The position numbers and the translations under genes were made by a program. The notes under the pieces were generated by a model. It made no database searches. It had not been told where the DNA came from and saw only the letters and a list, made by a program, of their open reading frames with translations. A stretch of 64,000 nucleotides of DNA, from the NCBI RefSeq assembly GCF_900112185.1, contig NZ_FOKP01000004.1, positions 62,001-126,000 on the forward strand. Reading direction: 5' to 3'. The DNA is from Allobosea sp. CRIB-10 (GTDB lineage: Bacteria; Pseudomonadota; Alphaproteobacteria; Rhizobiales; Beijerinckiaceae). Of this stretch, positions 16,779 to 26,132 are shown in pieces; position 1 is the stretch's first letter, and each line of letters opens with the position of its first letter.

Positions 16779-18013
16779 ATGACGATGACCATATCCGCCA
16801 CCAATCCCGCGAGACCGCTGGGGAAGGCGCTTTTTGCACTGTCACTCTCCGCCGCCGTATTGATAGGCGGATCGAGCTGGGGACAGACCAAGGAGACGTT
16901 CAAGATCGGCATGCTCAATGAATGTCGGGCATTGTCGCGGACCTTTCCGGCCCCGGGACCCTGACGAGCATAAGGATGGCGATCGAGGATTTCGGCGGCA
17001 AGGTCCTCGACCGGCCGATCGAACTGGTCAGCGCCGACCATCTCAACAAGCCCGATATCGGCATCGGCCTCGCGCGCAAATGGTACGATGAAGACGTGCA
17101 CGCGATCTTCGACATCGGCATCACCAGCGTCGCCATCGGCGTCCAGAACCTCGCCAAGGAGAAGAACAAGGTTGCGGTCTTCATCTCTTCGTCAAGTTCG
17201 GACCTGACGGGCAAGTATTGCGGTCCCAATGGGATCCACTGGCATCACAACAATTTCAGCCAAGCCTTTGGCGTGGTGAAGGCTGCCATCGATGCCGGCG
17301 GCAAGGACTTCTTCTTCATGACGGTGGACTATGCGTTCGGTCACAACATCCAGCGCGACACCACTGCGATGATCGAGGCCAACGGCGGCAAGGTCCTCGG
17401 CGCGACGCCCCACCCGTTCGACCGGACGGACTACTCGTCGGACCTGCTCAAGGCGCAAAGCTCCCGCGCCAAGGTCATCGCGCTGGCGACGACGAGCGTC
17501 CATGTCCCCAGCATCGTCAAGCAGGCCGACGAGTTCGGCATTCGCCCGGCGCAGATCGTCGCGCCACTCAGCATGACGCTCCACGATGTGAAGTCGATTG
17601 GACTCCAATCGGCGCAGGGCCTGATGGAGACGACGAGCTATTATTGGGACCAGAACGACGAGACGAGGACCTTCGCAAAGCGCTTTCAAGAGCGGTTCAA
17701 GAAAATGCCGAACATGAACCACGCGGCCGCCTATGGCGCGGTGATGCACTATCTCAAAGCCGTCCAGGCAAGCGGCACGGGCGACGGCAATATCGTCATG
17801 GCGAAGATGAAGGAAACGCCGATCAACGACTTTATGACCAAGAACGGCCGCATCCGTCCAGATGGCCAGGTTATGCGCGACCAGTATCTCTTGCAGGTCA
17901 AGACCCCCGTCGAATCCAAAAGCGAGTGGGATCTTTACAAGGTGCTCGCGACGGTGCCCGCTGAAGTGGCCTTTCAGAAGGCGGATCCGGCGGCTTGCTC
18001 ATATGCCAAGTGA
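16779..18013 (+). pseudogene. Peripla_BP_6 substrate-binding protein, broken by a 1-base deletion
   Basis: Translation from ATG 16779 (GGCGAGGAG upstream) gives a signal-peptide region and ETFKIGMLNE, then leaves frame and stops at 16964. The rest of the protein, MSGIVADLSGPG onward to the stop at 18013, is in another frame. Aligning with the intact paralogue at 2715 (KVKIGVLSDMGGVYADITGP) shows that the join should read MLN-D-MSG. CTCAATGAATGTCG therefore lacks one base near 16920. Everything after it is well conserved over about 360 residues, including PIELVSADHLNKPDIG. This is either a recent inactivation or a sequencing error. ATG 16922 might give an unexported protein lacking its signal peptide. 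Confidence 0.85.
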
Positions 18014-18140
18014 TCACAGACATCCTGCGAACAAAAACGTCGGCGTTCGCTGCTGTGGCAGCGGGCGTCGCCTTCGGCGACGGCGTAGATGCCCCCATCC
18101 CGAGACCCCTGGGCCTGCTTACCGAGCACGGGGCAGGCTC

Positions 18141-18797
18141 TCAGCCCGATGCCTTTGCCATATCGAAGAGACCACTCGAAATCAGCTTTTCATAGGCGGA
18201 GAAGACATGCTGCGGCACTGCCTGCGGCCCGTCCTCGCCATAAGCGTAGCGGCGGCTGAGATAGCCGCGCGCGCCCATCAGCACATGCACGATGACCTCG
18301 AGTTCCTCGTCCGTGTAGTCGCCGACCTGCCCCGGCCGCCGCGCGCGCTTGAGCAGCCGGACATAAGCGGTTGAGATGTTGTCGAGATGGTGCCGGTAGC
18401 CTGTCGGTGCGAAGACCTCGGCCTCGTTCAAGATGCGCAGGAATTCGGGTGTTTCCTTCAGGAAATCGAAGAAGGCGCGAAACCGAGTCACCTCCTTGCC
18501 GAACTCCGAATCCGCCTTGTCGATCCGCATGCGGATGAAGGCGACCATCTGCTGCCCGATGACCGGCAGGAGCTGGTCGAGCAGCTCCTGCCGGTTCTCG
18601 AAATGGTTGTAGAAGGTGCCCTGGGCCACCCCGGCGGCGTCGGTGATCCGCGCGACCGAGGCATCGGCATAGCCATGGCGGCCGACCATCTTGGCGGCAG
18701 CCTCGAACAGACGACGTTTGACGTCGTCATTCTTCTCGCTGCGCGTCAGTTTCGCCGGGCGGTTGGCGGTCGCTGCCTTGGAGGTGCTGATGGCCAT
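18141..18797 (-). CDS. TetR/AcrR-family transcriptional regulator
   Basis: The 218-residue protein has a TetR helix-turn-helix at residues about 25-70 (FEAAAKMVGRHGYADASVAR, then GVAQGTFYNHFENRQELLD) after a charged N-terminal extension. A helical ligand-binding domain of normal length follows. It starts 36 bp downstream of the acyl-CoA ligase stop and is almost certainly in one operon with it, so the operator at 20399 would be autoregulatory. Acyl-CoA-responsive TetR proteins are common beside such ligases, so the effector could be the CoA ester. This is inference from context. Confidence 0.87.
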   Translation of the reverse strand: MAISTSKAATANRPAKLTRSEKNDDVKRRLFEAAAKMVGRHGYADASVARITDAAGVAQGTFYNHFENRQELLDQLLPVIGQQMVAFIRMRIDKADSEFGKEVTRFRAFFDFLKETPEFLRILNEAEVFAPTGYRHHLDNISTAYVRLLKRARRPGQVGDYTDEELEVIVHVLMGARGYLSRRYAYGEDGPQAVPQHVFSAYEKLISSGLFDMAKASG

Positions 18798-18833
18798 GCG
18801 TGCTGCGGGCTCGCTATCGGTGTACTGCTTGAA

Positions 18834-20324
18834 CTAAGACCGAATTTCGTCGCGGAGAAGCCTTTTTAGGATCTTGCCGGACGGGTTTCGCGGCAGGCTT
18901 TCCCGAATGACGATCTCGCGCGGCGCCTTGAAGGCCGCGAGCTTCGCCCGGCAATGGCGGGTCAGCGTCTCCAGCGACAATTCGGCACCCGGCTCCAGCA
19001 CGACGAAGGCCACCGGCTTCTCGCCCCAGCGCTCGTCGGGCGCGCCGATGACCGCGACCTCCCGCACCTGCGGCAGTTCGAAGATCACGCGCTCGACCTC
19101 CGACGAGGCGATGTTCTCGCCGCCTGAGATGATCATGTCCTTGAGCCGGTCGGTCAGGAAGAGAAAACCGTCCTTGTCGAGATAGCCCATATCGCCGCTG
19201 CGGAACCAGTCGCCATGGAACGCGGCCTCGGTCTTGGCCGGGTCGTTCCAGTAGCCGCGGGTGATCTTGGGCCCGCGCAGGCAGATCTCGCCGGTCTCGC
19301 CGGCCGGCAGCGCCCGCCCCTGCTCGTCGCGGATCGCGATCTCGACATGCGCCAGCGCCCGCCCGACGGAGCCGATCTTCTCGATCTCGCGCCCGGCCTC
19401 CATCAGCGTGTCGCCGCTGCAGGTCTCGGTCAGGCCATAGGCGTCGATATAGCGTGCGTTCGGGAAGCTCGCCGTGAAGCTGCGGATGCGCGCCTCCGGC
19501 GTCCGCTCGCCGCCGCCGATGACCCAGCGCAGGCTGCTCAGATCGAGCCCGCTCGCAGGCGCCGCGACCAGCATCGCGCTGGTCATCACCGGCGCGAGCC
19601 AGGCGCTGTCGAGCCGCTCGCGCGCGATCGCCGCCAGCGCGGCCTCTGCCGAGAAATCGCGCTGGATGCAGAGCATGCCGCCCATCCACAAAACCGCCAG
19701 GCCCGGCAGGTCGAAGGCGCCGACATGGTAGAGCGGGCCGGTGACGAGCAGGCGGTTCTCGGCGCCGAGCCCGAGCGCGAGGATATGGTCGCTGCACTTC
19801 CAGTAGAAATTCTCGTAGCTGTGCATCACCCCCTTCGGCCGGTCGGTGGTGCCGGAGGTGTACATCAGGCGAAACAGGTCGCCGGGCTTGCGCACCACGC
19901 GCGGCGCAGGCGCGGCGGCGGGCCCCGCCCGCGTACTGTCGGCCTGCGCGGCTGCATCGAGCAGCAGGACGGCCCCTGCCAGCGCGGCGGCGCCCGCGAG
20001 TTCCTCATCCGCGATCAGGAGCTTCGCGCCCGCATCCTCGACGATGTAGCGCACCTCGTCGGCCGAGAGCCGGAAGTTGATCGGCAGGAAGACGGCCCCG
20101 ACATGCCCGACCGCGATGGCGATCTCGACGAAGGCCGCGCTGTTCTTCATCAGCACCGCGACGACGTCGCGCGCGCCGATGCCGCGCTCCGTCAGCCAGC
20201 CGGCCGTGATCGCGACGCGGCGCGCGAGCGTGGCGTAGCTGATGCGGGCCTCGTTGAAGATGATCGCGAGGCGCTCGGGCGTACGGCCGGCGTGAAAGTC
20301 GATGAAGCTCGAAAGATTGATCAT
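18834..20324 (-). CDS. AMP-forming acyl-CoA ligase (ANL superfamily)
   Basis: This 496-residue enzyme has the adenylation motifs in order: MYTSGTTDRPKG (residues 154-165), YGLTETCSGD, RSGDMGYLDKDGF, TDRLKDMIISGGENI, and the C-terminal lysine motif PRNPSGKILKRLL. It activates a carboxylate to its CoA thioester through an acyl-AMP. ATG 20324 is the family start. It is divergent from the liv operon across a 224-bp promoter region with the AAAAATGAATTA site, and upstream of the TetR gene. It is the probable entry reaction for the acid imported by the neighbouring ABC transporter. The sequence fits the medium/long-chain or aryl ligase groups, and no finer call is possible. Confidence 0.9.
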   Translation of the reverse strand: MINLSSFIDFHAGRTPERLAIIFNEARISYATLARRVAITAGWLTERGIGARDVVAVLMKNSAAFVEIAIAVGHVGAVFLPINFRLSADEVRYIVEDAGAKLLIADEELAGAAALAGAVLLLDAAAQADSTRAGPAAAPAPRVVRKPGDLFRLMYTSGTTDRPKGVMHSYENFYWKCSDHILALGLGAENRLLVTGPLYHVGAFDLPGLAVLWMGGMLCIQRDFSAEAALAAIARERLDSAWLAPVMTSAMLVAAPASGLDLSSLRWVIGGGERTPEARIRSFTASFPNARYIDAYGLTETCSGDTLMEAGREIEKIGSVGRALAHVEIAIRDEQGRALPAGETGEICLRGPKITRGYWNDPAKTEAAFHGDWFRSGDMGYLDKDGFLFLTDRLKDMIISGGENIASSEVERVIFELPQVREVAVIGAPDERWGEKPVAFVVLEPGAELSLETLTRHCRAKLAAFKAPREIVIRESLPRNPSGKILKRLLRDEIRS

Positions 20325-20398
20325 TCCCGCCTGCCGCCTGCCCCGACTTCCACCCTGGCGCCAGCCCCTCGCAGCGGCCGGTCAAATCATTTTCTGGT

Positions 20399-20420
20399 TC
20401 ATGACCCGTAATTCATTTTT
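20399..20420. promoter_or_regulatory. Putative TetR operator, copy 1
   Basis: The minus strand reads AAAAATGAATTA followed by CGGGTCATGA. The dyad ATGA-N8-TCAT sits inside a wider conserved block. It lies 75 bp before the ligase start and 129 bp before the livK-type start, so it can control both directions. Eighteen of 22 positions match the copy at 27540. Confidence 0.6.
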
Positions 20421-20548
20421 CGCTTGACGTCACCACCCGTCGTCACGACTATCGCCCGCAACAGGGCCGGCAGCGAGAGCCGCGGCCCATAAAGCATGCC
20501 CGCCGCGCAAAGACGGAAAAGGGCCAGGGCGGAAGCAGGGAGAACATC

Positions 20549-21808
20549 ATGAGCAAGCCATCATCGACCGCAATGAATCGGCGCGGTTTCCTCGCCGCGG
20601 GCGCCGTCGCCGCCGGCACGGTCTCGATGCCTTGGGTCGCCGGTGCACAGGCCAAGGTCGTCAAGGTCGGCTTCCCGACGATCCTGTCGGGACGCGTCGC
20701 GCAGGTCGGCACCTCGTCGCGCAATGCCGCCCAGATGGAGGTCGAGAAGGTCAACGCCGCCGGCGGCCTCGCCGGGCGGCCGATCGAGCTGGTTGTCCGC
20801 GACAGCAAGGGCCAGCCGCAGGAGGCCGCCCGCGTCGCCCGCGAACTGGTCAATTCCGACGGCTGCGAGATCCTGATCGACGCCGAGGCCTCGACCGGCG
20901 CCTTCGCCGTGCACGAGGTCGCACGCGATCTCGGCATCCTCTGCATCCACACCAACTCCGAAACCTCCTCGCTCACCGCCGATCCCAAGCTCAGGCTGCC
21001 GAACGCCTTCCGTTGCGCCCGCCAGGGTATCCACGATTCGGTCGTCGGCGGCAGCTACGCGGCCGAGATCGCTACGGCGAAGAACCTGACGCGCTGGGCG
21101 ACCTGCTCGCCGGACTATGCCTACGGGCGCGACACCACCGGCGAATTCGTGATGTATCTGAAACAGTTCGCGCCGAAGGTCGAGGTGATCAGCGAAGCCT
21201 GGCCGAAGATCTTCCAGCCCGACTACACCGAGGCCATCACCAAGATTCTGCAGGCGAAGCCGCAGGCGCTCTATTCCTGCTTCTTTGGTGGCGACCTGAC
21301 CTCCTTCATCGACCAGGCCGCGATCTATGCATTGTTCACGCAGATGCAGTTCTACGCCGTCAACATGGCCGACTACACGGCCCTGACGGTCGTGAAGAAC
21401 CTGCCGGCCGGCATCCATTCCGGCAACCGCTACATCAAGACCTTCCCCGCGACGCCGCAGAACGCGGCCTGGGGCGACGCCTATCGCGCCAAATACGGCG
21501 AGTATCCGACGAACTGGGCCTGGCAGAACGCGCTGGGCGTCAACTTCCTGGCCGAGGCCGCGAAGAAGGCAAACTCGGCCGACGGCAAGAAGATCGCCGA
21601 GGCGCTGCGCGGCCTGAGCATCAAGTCGCCCTTCGGTGCCGACGGAATGGTCACGATGCGCGCCGAGGACCAGACGATCATCGGCTACGCCGTCGGCTGG
21701 GGCACGACCATCCCCAAGGAGCCCTATGTCCCGGAGATGAAGAGCGTTCCGTGGCAGCGCATCTTCGAGCTCGAGGCCGAGTGGAAGAAGGGGAAGGGCT
21801 TCGCCTGA
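20549..21808 (+). CDS. ABC transporter substrate-binding protein (LivK/Peripla_BP_6), Tat-type signal
   Basis: This 419-residue periplasmic receptor starts at ATG 20549, behind GCAGGGAG. The leader contains a twin-arginine motif (NRRGFLAAG) and a hydrophobic stretch ending AGAQA, so export through Tat is likely. The mature domain begins VVKVGFPTILSGRVAQVG and has the two-lobed type I layout (NAAGGLAGRPIELVVRDSKG, PDYAYGRDTTGEF). It heads the operon livK-livH-livM-SDR-livG-livF-mmgE. Similar receptors in catabolic operons bind aromatic or aliphatic carboxylates rather than amino acids. The adjacent acyl-CoA ligase points the same way. Confidence 0.88.
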   Translation: MSKPSSTAMNRRGFLAAGAVAAGTVSMPWVAGAQAKVVKVGFPTILSGRVAQVGTSSRNAAQMEVEKVNAAGGLAGRPIELVVRDSKGQPQEAARVARELVNSDGCEILIDAEASTGAFAVHEVARDLGILCIHTNSETSSLTADPKLRLPNAFRCARQGIHDSVVGGSYAAEIATAKNLTRWATCSPDYAYGRDTTGEFVMYLKQFAPKVEVISEAWPKIFQPDYTEAITKILQAKPQALYSCFFGGDLTSFIDQAAIYALFTQMQFYAVNMADYTALTVVKNLPAGIHSGNRYIKTFPATPQNAAWGDAYRAKYGEYPTNWAWQNALGVNFLAEAAKKANSADGKKIAEALRGLSIKSPFGADGMVTMRAEDQTIIGYAVGWGTTIPKEPYVPEMKSVPWQRIFELEAEWKKGKGFA

Positions 21809-21906
21809 AGCCCGGCCTCGGCGGCGGCAGCCGCCGGCTGCTCTTTCAAGACCAGTCAGGCTGCGTTCGCGCGCGGCCTGACCGCCCCTCTGTTGACGAG
21901 CGCGTG

Positions 21907-22809
21907 ATGGATCTCAACGCCCTGACGGAATGCCTGTCCTCGACCTCCTGCATGGTCACCCAGGCGACCAGCGGCTTCATCATCGGAATGCTGCTGTTCC
22001 TGGTCGCGGTCGGGCTCACGCTCATCTTCGGCGTGATGAAGATCGTGAACTTCACGCATGGCGCCTTCTACATGATCGGCGCCTATCTCGCGATGACCGT
22101 GTTCCAGATGACCGGCAGCTACACGCTGGCGCTGCTCGGCGCGGCGGTCGGCGCCTGCCTGTTCGGGGTCGTCGTCGAGCGCTGCTTCATGCAGCGCATC
22201 TATGGCGGCAACGTCCTGATGCAGCTTCTGGTCTGCTACGCGCTCGTGCTGATCCTCGACGACCTCGTCCGCATCGTCTGGGGCCCCGAATTCAAGTCGA
22301 TGGGCATGCCGGACGCCTTCCGGGTGCCGCCGCTCTTCATCATGGGCGGGGTCGTGCCGCCCTTCTATCTTTTCCTGATCGCGGCGGCGCTATCGATCGC
22401 GGTCATCCTCGGCCTCGCCCTCGCCCGGACGCGCTTCGGCAAGACGATCCGCGCGGCAGCTCACAACCCGGCGATGGTCTCGGTGCTCGGCATCAACACC
22501 GGCCTGCTCTTCACCGGGGTCTTCGCGCTCGGCTGCCTGCTGGCGGGGCTCGCGGGCGGGCTCGCCGCCCCGGTGCGGTCGCTGACCCCCGGCATGGGCT
22601 TCTCGATCCTGATCGAGAGCTTCATCGTCACCGTGATCGGCGGCATGGGCTCGATCCTCGGCGCGCTGGTCGGGGCGCTGCTGATCGGTCTGATCCGGAC
22701 CTTCGGCGCGCTCGGCTTCCCCCTCTTCACCGAGGCGCTGATGTACCTCGCCATGGCGATCGTGCTGATCGTCAAGCCGTCGGGCCTGTTCGGACGCGAG
22801 GCTGCCTGA
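21907..22809 (+). CDS. livH: Branched-chain-type ABC transporter permease LivH
   Basis: The 300-residue inner-membrane protein has about eight hydrophobic segments. It carries the LivH signature GLTLIFGVMKIVNFTHGAFY near residue 38, and the EAA-like cytoplasmic loop RFGKTIRAAAHNPAMVSVLG. ATG 21907 was chosen, with GTG 21904 possible. It forms the channel with LivM. The next gene starts 1 bp after its stop, so the two are translationally linked. The gap of about 100 bp after the receptor gene has no promoter I can recognise. Confidence 0.9.
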   Translation: MDLNALTECLSSTSCMVTQATSGFIIGMLLFLVAVGLTLIFGVMKIVNFTHGAFYMIGAYLAMTVFQMTGSYTLALLGAAVGACLFGVVVERCFMQRIYGGNVLMQLLVCYALVLILDDLVRIVWGPEFKSMGMPDAFRVPPLFIMGGVVPPFYLFLIAAALSIAVILGLALARTRFGKTIRAAAHNPAMVSVLGINTGLLFTGVFALGCLLAGLAGGLAAPVRSLTPGMGFSILIESFIVTVIGGMGSILGALVGALLIGLIRTFGALGFPLFTEALMYLAMAIVLIVKPSGLFGREAA

Positions 22810-22810
22810 G

Positions 22811-23839
22811 ATGACGCGCCCTGCCCTCCGCGACGGCCTGTTCGGCCTCGCCGCCTTCCTGATCCTCGCCGCGCTGCCGCTGCTGACGACGAGCAGCGCC
22901 CTGGTCGATTTCGTGATCCGCTGCGCCGCGCTCGGCCTGTTCGCGACCTCGCTGAACCTGCTCGTCGGCTATGGCGGCATGGTCTCCTTCGGCCACGGCC
23001 TGTTCTTCGGCATGGGCGCCTACAGCTTCGGCATCATCATGCAGCGGACGGGCATGCCGATCCCGCTCGCTATCCTGCTCACGATGGCGGTCGCGGCCGT
23101 CGCCGCGCTGGCGGTCGGCGCAATCTGCGTCAAACTGAAGGATATCTATTTCACCTTCGTCACGTTGGCGTTCCAGATGCTGGTCCACAGCATGATCATC
23201 GCCTGGGTGCCGGTCACCGGCGGCGACCAGGGCCTGCGCGGCGGCATTCCGCGCCCCTCGTTCCTCGGCATCAATCTCGCCGACCAGAAGCAGCTCTATC
23301 TCTTCAGCGCCGCCCTGCTGGTGCTGGGGCTGCTGGCGATGCGCCACATCGTCTCCTCGCCCTTCGGGTACACGCTGCGCCTGGTGCGCGACAACCCGAC
23401 CCGCGCAGTCTTCCTCGGTGTCGACGTTTACCGCACCCGCCTCACCGCCTTCGTCCTGGCCGGCGTCTTCGCCAGCCTCGGCGGCGTCGTGATGAGCCTG
23501 TTCGTCTCGGGCGCCTATCCCGAATTCGCGTTCTGGACGATGTCCGGCGAGGCGGTGTTCATCGTCATGCTCGGCGGCACGGCGGCCTTCCTCGGCCCGA
23601 TGGTCGGCACGGTGCTGCTGCTCCTGCTCAACGACTTCGTCACGCGCGTCGCGGAGCACCACGGCCTCGTGCTCGGCACGGTGATCCTGCTCTTCGCTCT
23701 GGGCCTGCGGAAGGGCCTGCTCGACTTCGTCATGGACTGGCGTGCGGCGCGCCGGACCCGTGCCCAGGCCGATGCCGACAGGATCGCGGGCACGAACACG
23801 ATCGCCGGCACGGACAAGATCGAAAGGGTTGCAACATGA
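22811..23839 (+). CDS. livM: Branched-chain-type ABC transporter permease LivM
   Basis: The 342-residue polytopic membrane protein carries the LivM pattern LNLLVGYGGMVSFGHGLFFG near residue 55 and RLVRDNPTRAVFLGVDVYR in the coupling loop. The C-terminal tail is hydrophilic (RRTRAQADADRIAG, then a TNTIAGTDKIE near-repeat) and not part of the core fold. Its stop overlaps the SDR start as ATGA. With LivH, LivG and LivF it makes a complete importer for the receptor encoded at 20549. Confidence 0.9.
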   Translation: MTRPALRDGLFGLAAFLILAALPLLTTSSALVDFVIRCAALGLFATSLNLLVGYGGMVSFGHGLFFGMGAYSFGIIMQRTGMPIPLAILLTMAVAAVAALAVGAICVKLKDIYFTFVTLAFQMLVHSMIIAWVPVTGGDQGLRGGIPRPSFLGINLADQKQLYLFSAALLVLGLLAMRHIVSSPFGYTLRLVRDNPTRAVFLGVDVYRTRLTAFVLAGVFASLGGVVMSLFVSGAYPEFAFWTMSGEAVFIVMLGGTAAFLGPMVGTVLLLLLNDFVTRVAEHHGLVLGTVILLFALGLRKGLLDFVMDWRAARRTRAQADADRIAGTNTIAGTDKIERVAT

Positions 23840-24624
23840 GCGAGGCGATGATCGCCGTCGTCACCGGCGGAGCGAGCGGTATCGGCGCAGCCTGCTGCCG
23901 CGAGTTGGCGAAGCGCGGACACAAGGTCGTCGTCCTCGACCGCGATATGGCAAGGGCCGAGAGCGTCGCCGCCGAGATCGGCGGCCATGCGCTGCTCGGC
24001 GATGTCGGCGACGAGGCTGGCCTCAAGGCCGTGGCCGCCCGCATCGAGGCCGACATCGGCCCGGTCGGGATCGTCGTCAACAGTGCCGGCGTGCTGCAGC
24101 CGCCGCTGCGGCCGACCGAATTGCCGATGTCGGTCTGGGACCATGTCGTCCATATCGACCAGCGCGGCACCTATCTCGGCTGCGTCGTCTTCGGCGCCGC
24201 GATGCTTCCCCGGCGCAGCGGCAGCATCGTCAACATCGCCTCGATCGCGGGCTCGCGCTCGATGGCGCTGCATGCCTATGCGCCGGCGAAGGCAGCCGTG
24301 ATCTCGATGACCCGCTGCCTCGCGGCCGAATGGGGCCCTGCCGGCATCCGCGTCAACTCGGTATCGCCCGGCTTCACCCGCACGCCGGCACTTCAGGAAG
24401 CCATCGACAAGGGCGAGCGCGACGTCACCAACCTCGTCGGCAGCGTGCCGATGGGCCGCCTCGTCGAGCCCGACGAGATCGCCCGCGTCGTCGCCTTCGT
24501 GGCCTCGCCGGAAGCCTCCGCCCTGTCGGGCATCGACGTGCCGGTCGATTGCGGCTGGATGGCCGGCACCTCCTGGCACACCTATGGCGGCTTCCGCGAT
24601 CCCGGGAATGGCCCTCATGCTTGA
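23836..24624 (+). CDS. Short-chain dehydrogenase/reductase inside the liv operon
   Basis: This 262-residue classical SDR has TGGASGIG at residues 10-17 (cofactor), NSAGV near 82-86, catalytic Ser about 136, and Tyr148-x3-Lys152 in YAPAKAA. The Asp after beta2 (VLDRD) favours NAD(H). It oxidises or reduces a hydroxyl/keto group of an unknown substrate, perhaps a 3-hydroxyacyl-CoA. It is inserted between livM and livG, overlapping livM by 4 nt and livG by 8 nt, so it is translationally coupled to the transporter. That placement implies the enzyme acts on the imported compound. Confidence 0.88.
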   Translation: MSEAMIAVVTGGASGIGAACCRELAKRGHKVVVLDRDMARAESVAAEIGGHALLGDVGDEAGLKAVAARIEADIGPVGIVVNSAGVLQPPLRPTELPMSVWDHVVHIDQRGTYLGCVVFGAAMLPRRSGSIVNIASIAGSRSMALHAYAPAKAAVISMTRCLAAEWGPAGIRVNSVSPGFTRTPALQEAIDKGERDVTNLVGSVPMGRLVEPDEIARVVAFVASPEASALSGIDVPVDCGWMAGTSWHTYGGFRDPGNGPHA

Positions 24625-25365
24625 GATCACGAACCTCGTGAAATCCTTCGGCGGCGTGCGCGCCACGGACGATGTCACCATGACCTTCGAGACCGGCTCG
24701 CTGACGGCGATCATCGGCCCCAACGGCGCGGGAAAGAGCACCTTCTTCAACCTGCTCTCGGGCGCCTTCCGGCCAGACAGCGGCGATATCAGGCTCGACG
24801 GCCAATCGATCATCGGGCTGAGCATCGGCGAGATCGTGCGCCGCGGCATCGGCCGGGCCTTCCAGGTCGCCAGCATCTTTCCGTCGCTGACCGTGGAGGA
24901 GACCATGCTGGCGGCGGTCTCGGCCCATCATGGCCATGCGAGCCGGCTCGGCTCGCGCTTTCCGCTGGCCTCGACCCGCGCCCACGCGGCCCATTGCATC
25001 GAGATGGTCGGGCTCACGGCCAAGCGCGACACGCTCTCCTCGAACCTGTCGCATGGCGACCAGAAGCTGCTCGATATCGCGCTCGCGCTGGTGCTGGAGC
25101 CGAAGGTCCTGCTGCTCGACGAGCCGACGGCGGGCATGGGGCCGGAGGAGCGCTGGCGCGTGATCGAGAAGGTGCGCGAACTCTGGGAGCGCCAGAAGAT
25201 CACGGTCGTCTTCATCGAGCACGACATGGACATCGTCTTCAAGATCGCGCCCTCGATCCGCGTGCTGAGCTATGGCCGCGTGCTGGCGCAGGGCACGCCG
25301 CAGGAGATCCGCACCAACCCCGCCGTGATCGAAGCCTATCTCGGCACCGAGCACGAGGCCGCAGC

Positions 25366-25369
<4 letters not shown>
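24617..25369 (+). CDS. livG: ABC transporter ATP-binding protein LivG
   Basis: The 250-residue ATPase has Walker A GPNGAGKST at 34-42, a signature LSHGDQ at 144-149 (the usual LSGGQ changed to LSHGD, as in many LivG proteins) and Walker B VLLLDEP at 164-170, followed by the D-loop and the switch His in FIEHDMD. ATG 24617 gives the usual LivG N-terminus and an 8-nt overlap with the SDR gene. ATG 24608 is possible but has poorer spacing. It energises uptake together with LivF. Confidence 0.9.
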
Positions 25370-26097
<728 letters not shown>

Positions 26098-26132
26098 CGT
26101 CTCGCACTCAGCTTCTGCCAGGGAGACCGGCC

